Positions 8,232-16,525 of a stretch of 64,000 bases of DNA are shown piece after piece. Position numbers and translations under genes: made by a program. This stretch comes from Bacteroidetes bacterium 43-93. Lineage in GTDB: Bacteria > Bacteroidota > Bacteroidia > Chitinophagales > Chitinophagaceae. The notes under the pieces were generated by a model that searched no databases, was not told the DNA's origin, and saw only the letters and a list, made by a program, of their open reading frames with translations. The stretch spans positions 620,001 through 684,000 of the forward strand of contig MKUO01000001.1 in assembly GCA_001897855.1 (NCBI GenBank), read 5' to 3'. How positions within the stretch are numbered: the first letter of the stretch is position 1; each line of letters begins with the position of its first letter.

Positions 8232-8504
8232 ATGGATTTGAATACACGTTTAGCAAGAGGAAGCCAATATATTTTCAACGAAGTAGATGGTGAGATAGTA
8301 ATGATGAATACTACTACAGGCACCTATGTATCCCTAAACGATACCGCGAGGAAAATTTGGACCATGTTGGAACAACCACAGCAATTATCCTCTATTCTTG
8401 AGGCTCTTGCCCTGGAGTATAATGTTACGCCTGAACAATGTGAACAGGACGTAATTCCCTTTATTGAGCAACTGCTTCATAAAGAAATTGCAATTAAGGC
8501 CTGA
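8232..8504 (+). CDS. PqqD-like lasso leader-binding protein (B1)
   Basis: A 90-residue protein of the PqqD / RiPP recognition element fold: strands around YIFNEVDGEIVMMN and GTYVSLNDTARKIW followed by three helices. The LN-x-TA-x-x-IW pattern is typical of PqqD-like proteins in lasso clusters. It binds the precursor leader (here the WxxP element) and delivers it to the B2 peptidase. It starts one base after the cyclase stop and is 20 bases before the first kinase. Confidence 0.92.
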   Translation: MDLNTRLARGSQYIFNEVDGEIVMMNTTTGTYVSLNDTARKIWTMLEQPQQLSSILEALALEYNVTPEQCEQDVIPFIEQLLHKEIAIKA

Positions 8505-8524
8505 TCTGTTACAGTGTAATTGAG

Positions 8525-9424
8525 ATGGGTTATAGGTACAGGTTGTCGGGTTATGTCTTTGAAATAGATACTCCATTGCGGGAGCTCCCGGAAGTGAATG
8601 ACGAGCCTGAATGCTTCCTTTCTGTTCGGCGGGATATATCGGAAAAGATACCTGCAGAGGCGTTATCTGCCGAATCATATTTAAACGCCGATCTGGCGCT
8701 TACCTGCATTCAAAGAGAGCAGTTCGGGTTTGTAGCAATATGGAATAATAATACTATTGAGTACACCCCCGCATCTCATCTTGATGACATGGGTATTACC
8801 ATACAATTGCTCGGCACAATAGCGATGATTATGTCAGCTACGATGGGTTACGTGAGCCTGCATGCGGCATCTGTCGTCATAGATAATAGGGCCGTTTTAT
8901 TTTGTGGTGCGTCCGGTGTCGGTAAATCAACACTTACTGCCCATTTTTATTCAAAGGGTTATCAGGTATTGTCAGACGATGTAACTACTCTTCGCATCAC
9001 CGCTCCTGGAAAAATAACTGCCTATCCCTCAGTTCCCCGTATCAAACTTTCCGATGAGTCGTTGGCTTTGATAGGAAGATCGGGGGATGGCCTTCAGGAA
9101 ATTAATTTTGAAACGCGTAAATACATATTGCCCATAACCGAAATTACCGGCAGTAATGGATACGAGTTAAGCGCAATTATTTTTCCTTTATATAAAGATG
9201 GCCACATGATATTAGAACAAATAGGAGGCTTCTCTAATAAATTATTGGTTGCAAAACACTTGTACCGAAAGAGGTTGGCAAAACTGCTATATCCCATTAC
9301 ACAAAGGCGGGAACTATTTTTGGCCCTGGCGGCTCATATCCCGATGTATCATTTTTATAGGCCCTGCAACATGGCCACAATGCAGGAAAGCCTGGATTAT
9401 ATAGAAATGCAATTAAACAGATAA
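8525..9424 (+). CDS. HPr kinase-like peptide kinase 1
   Basis: A 299-residue protein whose C-terminal half matches the HprK catalytic domain: SLHAASVVID strand, Walker A GASGVGKST at about residue 129, and the LSDDVTTL segment with the double Asp. The N-terminal half differs from the HPr kinase regulatory domain, as in kinases of lasso clusters. In paeninodin biosynthesis such a kinase phosphorylates the C-terminal Ser of the lasso precursor; here both cores end in Thr, a plausible equivalent acceptor. It is co-directional with the biosynthetic genes, 20 bases after B1 and 10 before the second kinase. The fold is clear; the substrate is inferred. Confidence 0.85.
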   Translation: MGYRYRLSGYVFEIDTPLRELPEVNDEPECFLSVRRDISEKIPAEALSAESYLNADLALTCIQREQFGFVAIWNNNTIEYTPASHLDDMGITIQLLGTIAMIMSATMGYVSLHAASVVIDNRAVLFCGASGVGKSTLTAHFYSKGYQVLSDDVTTLRITAPGKITAYPSVPRIKLSDESLALIGRSGDGLQEINFETRKYILPITEITGSNGYELSAIIFPLYKDGHMILEQIGGFSNKLLVAKHLYRKRLAKLLYPITQRRELFLALAAHIPMYHFYRPCNMATMQESLDYIEMQLNR

Positions 9425-9434
9425 TTTAACCGCT

Positions 9435-10346
9435 TTGTCTACAACAAATTTGAAATATAAATATTGCGTCGGTGGCATTACTATCGGTTCCGATATCCAT
9501 TATCCTGAATTGATTTTAGATAACAGCCATAAAGATGTTGAAGTAGTACTTGCTTACGGAGAGGTCCCGGAAACGCTTGATAATAACAGGGCAGATTTCC
9601 CGATAGTGGAAGTGAATGAAGATAACTATCTTCTTAAGATCCCGCGAGCAGGCAGGTACTGGGTGAATAAGGGAGATCGCATTACAATTCAGGCTGAAGA
9701 AGGTGCTACGTTAGAGGATGTAAGGAAGCAATCCCTTACCGCCGTGCTGGCTATGCTAGGCTACCAGCGCAATTATATTATGATGCATGGTGGTGTTGTG
9801 ATCATTAATGGCCGGGGTGTTTTAATTACAGGTATTTCTGCTATGGGTAAGTCCGCACTGCTGGCTGCGCTCTCTCAGAAAGGTTGTCGGGTAATTTCTG
9901 ATGATATCAGCTATATACAGGTGATAGATAAAGAAGTTATTGCGTTTCCTTCCTTCCCCCGGATCATGCTGTGGAAAGATAGCCTGCGAAAACTGAAGCT
10001 AAAGGCGGAAGAAGGGCAAAAGCTGAGGGCAGATATGGAAAAATATTTTTATCCTGTCAGTAACAGCGCCTTTCAGGAGCAGGTACGTATCGACACAGTT
10101 TGCGTGTTAACGAGCTCAATAGGTTGTGGTTTATTTAAAACTTTATCCGGCCTGGGAAAAACGACCCACCTGCGCGACAATCTTTTTCATCCCTGGATAC
10201 TTGGCCCTATGGGTAAGTCTGGCTACTATGCATCGAGGGTTTTGGGTATGTCAAGCCTTGTTGATGTTATGTTATTTGGCAACGATCAAACAAAAAGCAT
10301 AGAAGAACTGGCGGATTTGTTCATTGAAAACATGACCAATGCTTAA
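9435..10346 (+). CDS. HPr kinase-like peptide kinase 2
   Basis: Paralogue of the preceding gene, 303 residues from a TTG at 9435; no in-frame ATG or GTG precedes it, and a TTG at 9450 is the alternative. It keeps the key elements: MMHGGVVIINGRG strand, Walker A GISAMGKSA at about residue 131 (Ala where Ser/Thr is usual at the last place), and VISDDISYI. Its central region is diverged from kinase 1. Two kinases for two precursors could mean one per core, two sites per peptide, or sub-functionalised partners. It overlaps the sulfotransferase start by 8 bases, which suggests translational coupling. Confidence 0.82.
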   Translation: MSTTNLKYKYCVGGITIGSDIHYPELILDNSHKDVEVVLAYGEVPETLDNNRADFPIVEVNEDNYLLKIPRAGRYWVNKGDRITIQAEEGATLEDVRKQSLTAVLAMLGYQRNYIMMHGGVVIINGRGVLITGISAMGKSALLAALSQKGCRVISDDISYIQVIDKEVIAFPSFPRIMLWKDSLRKLKLKAEEGQKLRADMEKYFYPVSNSAFQEQVRIDTVCVLTSSIGCGLFKTLSGLGKTTHLRDNLFHPWILGPMGKSGYYASRVLGMSSLVDVMLFGNDQTKSIEELADLFIENMTNA

Positions 10347-11199
10347 TACCAACGCAAAGTTTATTTGGCTGGCGTCTTATCCTAAATCAGGTAATACCTG
10401 GGTCAGAATCTTTCTTTCTGCATTACTTACAGGCAAAGAACCGGATATCAATAACCTGGCGACAAACCTGATAATATCGAGCCGGCAACTCATAGATGCT
10501 ACCTTGGGCTTCAGTTCGTCAGATATTCCGGAAGACGATTATCTGTTTTACAGAACCAGGATGTATGAGGTCTATGCAAAAGCGCACAAACAGGAATATA
10601 TTCTTTGCAAAGTGCATGATGCCTGTATCTTAAAGGGAGAGGTTTTATTTACACCTGCCATTACAAGAGGCACAGTATATATATTGCGTAATCCTTTCGA
10701 TATGGTAGCATCAACTGCTAATCATCACAATGTTTCTATAGAACAAGCGCTGGATTATATCTGCAGTCCGGAACATGCCTTGGCAAATAGACGGACAAAG
10801 CTTAATAATCAAGTATCACAATATATGGGCACATGGAGCCAGCATCTGCAAAGCTGGGAAAACGTGCATCACGAAAATATGTTACTGGTAAAGTACGAGG
10901 ACCTGGTAAATGATTCCCTACAAGCCTTTTCTAAAATTGCCGCATATATTAATATACCTCATACTAAAGCGGATGTATTACAGGCTATTGAAAATGCAGC
11001 TTTTCAAAAGCTCCAAAACCAGGAGCAGAAAACCGCAATAAAAATGGCTCCGCATGTAAAAAAGTTTTTCCGTTCAGGCAAAGTAGGGGGCTGGAGAAAC
11101 GAAATAACAACCGATCAGGCCATGCGGATCATCGATTGTCATTATGACGCACTCTTAAAGCATGGTTATATAGACACGGCAGGAAATATCCTGGTGTGA
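10339..11199 (+). CDS. PAPS-dependent sulfotransferase
   Basis: A 286-residue cytosolic-type sulfotransferase (PF00685). The 5'-phosphosulfate loop YPKSGNTW lies at about residues 14-21, a KVHDA segment supplies the usual catalytic His region, the 3'-phosphate motif YILRNPFDMVAS is at about 113-124, and FFRSGKVGGWRNE near the C-terminus is the family's RKGxxGDWKN element. It transfers sulfate from PAPS to a hydroxyl. It is translationally coupled to the second kinase, and cysD, cysN and cysC in the same locus supply PAPS. The likely acceptor is the lasso peptide: Tyr13, Thr5 and Thr15 are present in both cores. A small-molecule or polysaccharide acceptor cannot be excluded. Confidence 0.9.
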   Translation: MLNTNAKFIWLASYPKSGNTWVRIFLSALLTGKEPDINNLATNLIISSRQLIDATLGFSSSDIPEDDYLFYRTRMYEVYAKAHKQEYILCKVHDACILKGEVLFTPAITRGTVYILRNPFDMVASTANHHNVSIEQALDYICSPEHALANRRTKLNNQVSQYMGTWSQHLQSWENVHHENMLLVKYEDLVNDSLQAFSKIAAYINIPHTKADVLQAIENAAFQKLQNQEQKTAIKMAPHVKKFFRSGKVGGWRNEITTDQAMRIIDCHYDALLKHGYIDTAGNILV

Positions 11200-11634
11200 T
11201 CAGCTATAGAAATTAGCAACCTGGTACTGTTTATACCCGTAAGCGCCGGTCAATACATGCTCCCCAAGCATTAACCATGCATGGGCTTTCAATTTTTGAT
11301 AGTTATTATCGTCTTTAGCGATACCCAGGTAGATGGTGGTTTGCAATCCTTTTTTCTTCAGCAACCTTTTGCAGATAATGGCTTGTGCCATACACTCGCT
11401 TTTCCAGGGCGTACCTTTGCATACTTCCTCCACTATGTCTTTTATATGCTCTGCTTGCTTCAACTGTTCATCAGTTACATCCTGAATAGCTTTTTTCTGT
11501 TGCTCGCCTAATAGCCTTCTGTAGTATTTAAACGGCAGGTAAGACATACACAACCTTATGATCAGCGACCATATAAAACAATAGGTATGTACCCATCCAT
11601 GTTTAGATCGTATTTGCGCTGAATCGCTCATCAT
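11200..11634 (-). CDS. Lasso peptide leader peptidase (B2, transglutaminase-like)
   Basis: A 144-residue protein of the lasso B2 family (Transglut_core3). The N-terminal helix region with SYLPFKYYRRLL is typical, Cys81 lies in WKSECMAQAIICKRLL and His118 in KAHAWLML, the Cys-His pair of the protease. It removes the leader after Thr-Lys. Unusually it is encoded on the opposite strand, convergent with the sulfotransferase (stop codons abut), not beside B1. Its ATG at 11634 follows within 2 bases the T-run of a terminator-like hairpin that ends the tRNA-Arg unit, so it may depend on read-through or on a promoter upstream of the tRNA. Confidence 0.88.
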   Translation of the reverse strand: MMSDSAQIRSKHGWVHTYCFIWSLIIRLCMSYLPFKYYRRLLGEQQKKAIQDVTDEQLKQAEHIKDIVEEVCKGTPWKSECMAQAIICKRLLKKKGLQTTIYLGIAKDDNNYQKLKAHAWLMLGEHVLTGAYGYKQYQVANFYS

Positions 11635-11636
11635 GT

Positions 11637-11661
11637 AAAAAAGGCATCCACATTGGATGCC
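11637..11661 (-). terminator. Terminator-like hairpin between tRNA-Arg and B2
   Basis: Perfect 8-base stem (GGCATCCA / TGGATGCC) with a 3-base loop, followed on the minus strand by six T. It directly precedes the B2 start codon, so it either ends the tRNA transcript or acts as an attenuator for B2. Confidence 0.75.
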
Positions 11662-11671
11662 CTCGTTTTTG

Positions 11672-11743
11672 TAGCCCCGACAAGAATCGAACTTGTATCT
11701 AAAGTTTAGGAAACTTCTATTCTATCCATTGAACTACAGGGCC
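11672..11743 (-). tRNA. tRNA-Arg (anticodon CCT)
   Basis: On the minus strand a full cloverleaf can be drawn: acceptor stem GGCCCTG with CGGGGCT, D-arm TTCAATGGATAGAA, anticodon loop TTCCTAA (CCT, reads AGG), and T-arm with GTTCGAT. CCA is not encoded. The lasso cluster ends at this tRNA, a common landing site for mobile DNA, but no integrase or repeated attachment site was seen within the window. Confidence 0.93.
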
Positions 11744-11942
11744 GCCTTTGGGGCAGCAAATCTAAGAAATTGTTTCTTAATCAGCATAGCTCTTTTCATA
11801 TTTATATTTTATCTTATGAGGTTTTTACCTATAGATTTATCGTAACTTGCACGTCATTTTTGGGTAAGCACCCACAGATAGAGGACAACAAACTTTCTGC
11901 TTTATTAAGCTGACTATACCTATATATATTGTTGCTGCTGTC

Positions 11943-13958
11943 ATGATCATTTTGGCGGCGTGCAATTCCGGTTTTCAAACCCGGGAGCAATCTGCTATTT
12001 CCGTAGATACATTAATAGACCGCGCCACAGACCTCTACGAGGCTGGGCATGGAGATGCGGCAATCAGGTACTTTGATTCTGCTTTTGCTGCCAAAGAAGA
12101 TATCACCATCCGCGACAAATTTTACTATTACCATTACTTGTACGAAGTGAACCGTAATATGGGCCGCTCCGCACCCGAAAGGAAGTATATTGATAGTATG
12201 GTGTATGTGATAGAAAATACGGGTGAAGAAGATACCATGGCAGATGAATATGCTATGGCAAATTTCGCGAAAGCTGATTATCTGTTGCAGGACAAGCAAT
12301 ACAATGAAGCCTATCAATATTATTACAAGGCCAAAGCCTCCGCGCAAAAAAATAACGATTCTTGTGCGCTTAGCCACTATGTTTATAAAATTGGTATCGT
12401 TCTTTACAGGGCAGAGCGATATTGGAAGGCCATACCTTATTTCAAAGAGGCATATACATTGTTCAATACCTGCGAAAAGAATATTACCGCAGTAAACAGA
12501 TTACAGGAGATAACCGATAATATCGGTCTTTGCTATGCCAAAGAGGGGGCTTATGATACGGCTATTGTGTTTTACGATTCTGCACTTTCAATAGCACACA
12601 GGTTTCGTGATAGTTTCCCTGCAACCAAAAACAGGCTATTCGATATGGCCGAAGCTGTAGCTCGTGGCAATAAAGGAGCGGCTTATTTTGCTTTGGGTAA
12701 AAAAGATACTGCTGAAAAAGAAATGCTGGCAAGCATTGCTATCAACATGCAGAAGGATTATGATAATCATGATGCACAGCTGACCAGTATCAGGCTTGCA
12801 GATCTCTATCTTACTGAAAGTAAATTTGATAAAGCCCGGCAGTTGCTTGATAGGGTAAGGGAATGGCAGGATTCTAATTACAGTCAGAAAGTAGCGCTGC
12901 GGTGGAACAATATCATGTGGCAATATTGGGCCCGGCAGCATAATGATACCAAAGCGTTCGCCTACCTTTTACGTTACAAAACATTAACAGATTCTCTTGA
13001 CGAGGCCGAGAAAAAATTGCGGTTTATTGATATCGATGAAAAAGTGAAAGGCCTCGAAAAACAAAACCAGATCAATGTATTGCAAAAGCGGGATGAAACT
13101 AAAAAATTGTATCTGGTTATTGCAGTTTTTCTGTGTGTTACCGCAGTGACTGTAAGTTTTCTTGTTTATAAAAACTATAGAGAATCTAAGGAGAACCTGC
13201 GCAAGTTGCAGGAATTGAACGATCAGATTGTTGAGCAAAAAAGCATCCTTCAAAAGGCTTTAGACGATGTTGCCAAAGTAGGAAAGGAAAAAGACCGGAT
13301 ACTCAAGGCAGTATCGCACGATATGCGCAGCCCGGTCAACTCTGCAATGGCGCTTATAGATTTGCTGCTGATGGAAAAAGATAATCTCACCGAAGATCAG
13401 CTGGCCTACCTGAACCTGATGCGCGACTCTTGCGGCAATGCTTTGTCACTGACAACAGATCTGCTGGAAGTGGCCACACTTAGCGACGAAAAGCTTTTCA
13501 AAAGCCCGGTTGATATCAATGCTTTGATAAGGAGTGCTATTGAGCTGTTAAGGTTCAAAGCCGCTGAGAAAAGCCAGGTAATTGAGGTGAGTGTAGCGGA
13601 TGAACCGTTTGCAATAAATATCAACCGCGAGAAGATAACCCGTGTCATCAACAACCTGGTTAATAATGCCATGAAATTCAGCCCTTCCGGTAGTGAAATA
13701 TTAGTTTCAGGAGCACCTGCTGCAGATGGGTACAATATCACGGTTAAAGATCAGGGTATCGGTATCCCTGCTGAGATACAGGATAAAGTATTCGACATAT
13801 TCACCGAGGCCAAACGCTTTGGTACCTCCGGCGAGCAACCTTATGGACTGGGGCTCTCTATTACGCGGCAGATAGTGGACGTGCATCATGGCCGTATATG
13901 GTTCGAGAGTGAGCCCGGCCAAGGCACTACCTTTCACGTCTTTTTGCCTTTGGCTTAA
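11943..13958 (+). CDS. TPR-containing sensor histidine kinase, lipoprotein-like N-terminus
   Basis: A 671-residue membrane histidine kinase. Residues about 20-360 are tetratricopeptide-like helices in the periplasm, a membrane helix follows at about 388-409, then a coiled coil, HisKA with VSHDMRSP (His at about 458), and a complete HATPase with NLVNNAMKFS, GIGIP and YGLGLSI. No receiver domain is fused and no response regulator is adjacent. The N-terminus is unclear: from ATG 11943 a lipobox (LAAC) comes only 7 residues in, while the frame upstream encodes a fitting basic-hydrophobic signal segment (IKLTIPIYIVAAV) but has no ATG, GTG or TTG back to the stop at 11865. Confidence 0.88.
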   Translation: MIILAACNSGFQTREQSAISVDTLIDRATDLYEAGHGDAAIRYFDSAFAAKEDITIRDKFYYYHYLYEVNRNMGRSAPERKYIDSMVYVIENTGEEDTMADEYAMANFAKADYLLQDKQYNEAYQYYYKAKASAQKNNDSCALSHYVYKIGIVLYRAERYWKAIPYFKEAYTLFNTCEKNITAVNRLQEITDNIGLCYAKEGAYDTAIVFYDSALSIAHRFRDSFPATKNRLFDMAEAVARGNKGAAYFALGKKDTAEKEMLASIAINMQKDYDNHDAQLTSIRLADLYLTESKFDKARQLLDRVREWQDSNYSQKVALRWNNIMWQYWARQHNDTKAFAYLLRYKTLTDSLDEAEKKLRFIDIDEKVKGLEKQNQINVLQKRDETKKLYLVIAVFLCVTAVTVSFLVYKNYRESKENLRKLQELNDQIVEQKSILQKALDDVAKVGKEKDRILKAVSHDMRSPVNSAMALIDLLLMEKDNLTEDQLAYLNLMRDSCGNALSLTTDLLEVATLSDEKLFKSPVDINALIRSAIELLRFKAAEKSQVIEVSVADEPFAININREKITRVINNLVNNAMKFSPSGSEILVSGAPAADGYNITVKDQGIGIPAEIQDKVFDIFTEAKRFGTSGEQPYGLGLSITRQIVDVHHGRIWFESEPGQGTTFHVFLPLA

Positions 13959-14548
13959 TGCCAGCGTAATGTTGTCAGTATATGTTTAATATCGGTTCTT
14001 AAAAACTCATTTACAGGTTTTAAAGAGTCCGCGTTGGGCGATACATCAAAGTACAGCGCACCCCTTAGAAAGTGTTGCACAGAATCGGTAGCGTAAAACT
14101 GGTATGCAGATGCCGCGTTGCCCGATACATTGTAAAACAGGCCATGTACATGGGTGCTGTCATTGTGAAATACATATTCTTCAATATTGTCCGCACGTTT
14201 ATCATGTACGGTAACGGTCATGGTATAAGCATCGTCTATTAGTTTTTGCAGCCTGTCCCTGCTGCCTTCTATTAGCTTATAACTCAGGTATATACGGCCG
14301 CCAAGCGATGGGAAATCTATATTGATCCAGTAAGGGGTTTCTTCTTTACTGCCATCAAAGCTGGTGTCGTTGCTGATCTTAGCATAGATAGGATATTCAA
14401 AGCTATACGGGAACCCCGGCCGTTCAAATTGCTGGTATTGCCTAGCAGGTAATTCTACCTTATAGTATCCGCGCGGTTTTGGTGTATATACTTCAGGCCT
14501 GCATGCACTCATGCAAAATATAGCTAATATGGCTGTAACGTATCGCAT
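13955..14548 (-). CDS. gldD: Gliding motility lipoprotein GldD
   Basis: A 197-residue lipoprotein starting at ATG 14548 (a TTG three codons upstream is less likely), with signal peptide and lipobox MSAC, then the GldD-type start RPEVYTPKPRGYYKVELP and FERPGFPYSFEYP. GldD is needed for gliding motility and type IX secretion in Flavobacterium. It overlaps the 3' end of the histidine kinase on the other strand by 4 bases. No other gld gene is adjacent, but several T9SS cargo proteins lie further right. Confidence 0.88.
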   Translation of the reverse strand: MRYVTAILAIFCMSACRPEVYTPKPRGYYKVELPARQYQQFERPGFPYSFEYPIYAKISNDTSFDGSKEETPYWINIDFPSLGGRIYLSYKLIEGSRDRLQKLIDDAYTMTVTVHDKRADNIEEYVFHNDSTHVHGLFYNVSGNAASAYQFYATDSVQHFLRGALYFDVSPNADSLKPVNEFLRTDIKHILTTLRWH

Positions 14549-14646
14549 TGCCGCCAAAACTATAATAAAATCGCTAATTGCAAAGCGTGCTTTAACCTGT
14601 CCTTATCTTTTGCTAATTTTGCAGCTCAATTCTAAAATCCCGTATA

Positions 14647-14958
14647 ATGGAAAATCCCCAGGCAGAACAACAATTAAATATAGAGCTAAGTGAAGAAATG
14701 GCCGATGGTAGCTATGCAAACCTTGTGGTTATTACTCATTCTTTTGCAGAATTCGTTTTCGATTTTGTAAACGTAATGCCTAATGTCCCTAAAGCCAAGG
14801 TGAAATCGCGCATCGTGATGACCCCGCAACATGCCAAACGCCTGATGCGCGCATTGGTAGAAAATGTAAAGCGTTTCGAAGCGCAACATGGCCCTATTAA
14901 AGAACAGGAGGCCACTACTATGCCATTTAATTTTGGTGGCCCTGCAGGACAAGCATAA
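14647..14958 (+). CDS. DUF3467 family protein
   Basis: A 103-residue protein matching DUF3467: an acidic start, SYANLVVITHSFAEFVFDFVNVMPNVPKAKVKSRIVMTP split over two strands, and a helix AKRLMRALVENVKRFEAQHG. The family is found in many bacteria and archaea and has no assigned function. It is 13 bases before guaA and probably shares its transcript. Confidence 0.85.
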   Translation: MENPQAEQQLNIELSEEMADGSYANLVVITHSFAEFVFDFVNVMPNVPKAKVKSRIVMTPQHAKRLMRALVENVKRFEAQHGPIKEQEATTMPFNFGGPAGQA

Positions 14959-14971
14959 ACAATCTTTTTAG

Positions 14972-16510
14972 ATGAACGATAAAATTTTAATACTTGACTT
15001 TGGTTCCCAGTACACACAGCTGATAGCACGTGGCATCAGGGAACTGAATATTTATTGCGAGATACAGCCTTGTACCAAACCGGTTCAGTACGAAGAAGGC
15101 CTAAAGGGTATTATCCTTTCCGGCAGCCCTTTTTCAGTAAATGATCCCAACGCGCCAAAGCCGGATATCAAAGCTATGGCCGATCATTTGCCGGTACTTG
15201 CAGTATGCTATGGTGCACAGTTGCTGGCACAGCAGGCAGGGGGAGAGGTTGGCAAATCTACCCATCGTGAGTATGGCCGTGCTCATCTCCACAATATCGT
15301 ACACGATCCGCTGTTAGCTACCATTGCCGATGGTTCACAGGTTTGGATGAGTCATAGTGATACGATCAAGCATTTACCGGAAGGCTTCGAGGTAATCGCA
15401 CAAACGCATAATATACCGGTTGCCGCATACAAGGCGCCGGCAAGCTATGCAAAGAACGCTTTGTACGCTATCCAGTTCCACCCGGAAGTAACACACAGCA
15501 CGGATGGCCGCCAGTTGCTCAAGAACTTTGTAACAGATATCTGCGGCTGTAAGCAAGACTGGACACCGGCTTCTTTCATTCATGATACGGTTGAGCGTAT
15601 TAAGAATGAGGTGGGTGATAAAAAAGTGGTGATGGCCCTGAGCGGTGGGGTAGATTCTACCGTAGCGGCTACGCTTATTCATCGCGCCATAGGCGACAGG
15701 CTTTTTTGCATATTTGTAGATAATGGCCTGCTGCGCAAGAATGAATTTGAGCAGGTGCTCGAAGGTTATAAGCATCTTGGTTTAAATACCAAAGGTGTGG
15801 ATGCCAAACAAATGTTCTACAAAGAGCTCGATGGTGTTACCGATCCAGAAAAGAAACGTAAGATCATCGGCCGCTTATTCATAGATGTATTTCAGGAAGA
15901 AGCAACGCATCTGAAAGATATTTCTTTCCTTGGCCAGGGTACTATCTATCCGGATGTGATCGAATCCGTTTCTGTACACGGCCCTTCGGTTACTATCAAA
16001 TCGCATCACAATGTGGGTGGCTTGCCCGAGAAAATGCACATGTCGCTGGTAGAGCCACTGCGCTTCCTGTTTAAGGACGAGGTGCGCCGCGTTGGTAAAG
16101 AGCTGGGTATCGATAGCATATTCCTGCAGCGCCATCCTTTCCCGGGGCCGGGTTTAGGTATCCGTGTTCTGGGCGCTATTACAGAAGAAAAAGTACATAT
16201 GCTGCAAGAGGCTGATGCCATATATATACAGCACTTGCGCGATGCAGAATTATACGATAAAGTATGGCAGGCAGGCACTATTTTATTGCCGGTGCAGAGT
16301 GTAGGTGTAATGGGTGATGAGCGCACTTATGAGTTCACAGTTGCCCTCCGTGCCGTTACTTCGGTAGATGGCATGACGGCCGACTGGGCACATTTGCCCC
16401 ACGAGTTCCTTGCTAAGGTGTCTAATGATATCATCAACAGGGTAAAAGGTATTAACAGGGTGGTGTACGATATCAGCTCTAAGCCTCCTGCTACCATCGA
16501 ATGGGAATAG
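14972..16510 (+). CDS. guaA: GMP synthase (glutamine-hydrolysing)
   Basis: Amidates XMP to GMP in purine synthesis. The class I amidotransferase domain (1 to about 190) has the nucleophile Cys in AVCYGAQ and the His/Glu pair in FHPEV; the ATP-pyrophosphatase domain has LSGGVDST; the C-terminal dimerisation domain ends PPATIEWE. Full length, 512 residues. Confidence 0.98.
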   Translation: MNDKILILDFGSQYTQLIARGIRELNIYCEIQPCTKPVQYEEGLKGIILSGSPFSVNDPNAPKPDIKAMADHLPVLAVCYGAQLLAQQAGGEVGKSTHREYGRAHLHNIVHDPLLATIADGSQVWMSHSDTIKHLPEGFEVIAQTHNIPVAAYKAPASYAKNALYAIQFHPEVTHSTDGRQLLKNFVTDICGCKQDWTPASFIHDTVERIKNEVGDKKVVMALSGGVDSTVAATLIHRAIGDRLFCIFVDNGLLRKNEFEQVLEGYKHLGLNTKGVDAKQMFYKELDGVTDPEKKRKIIGRLFIDVFQEEATHLKDISFLGQGTIYPDVIESVSVHGPSVTIKSHHNVGGLPEKMHMSLVEPLRFLFKDEVRRVGKELGIDSIFLQRHPFPGPGLGIRVLGAITEEKVHMLQEADAIYIQHLRDAELYDKVWQAGTILLPVQSVGVMGDERTYEFTVALRAVTSVDGMTADWAHLPHEFLAKVSNDIINRVKGINRVVYDISSKPPATIEWE

Positions 16511-16525
16511 TTATCAGATCGTTTT

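Noticed and set aside
11672-11743. Integrative element inserted at tRNA-Arg
   Set aside because: No integrase, no second copy of the tRNA end and no mobility gene was seen; only the position is suggestive.
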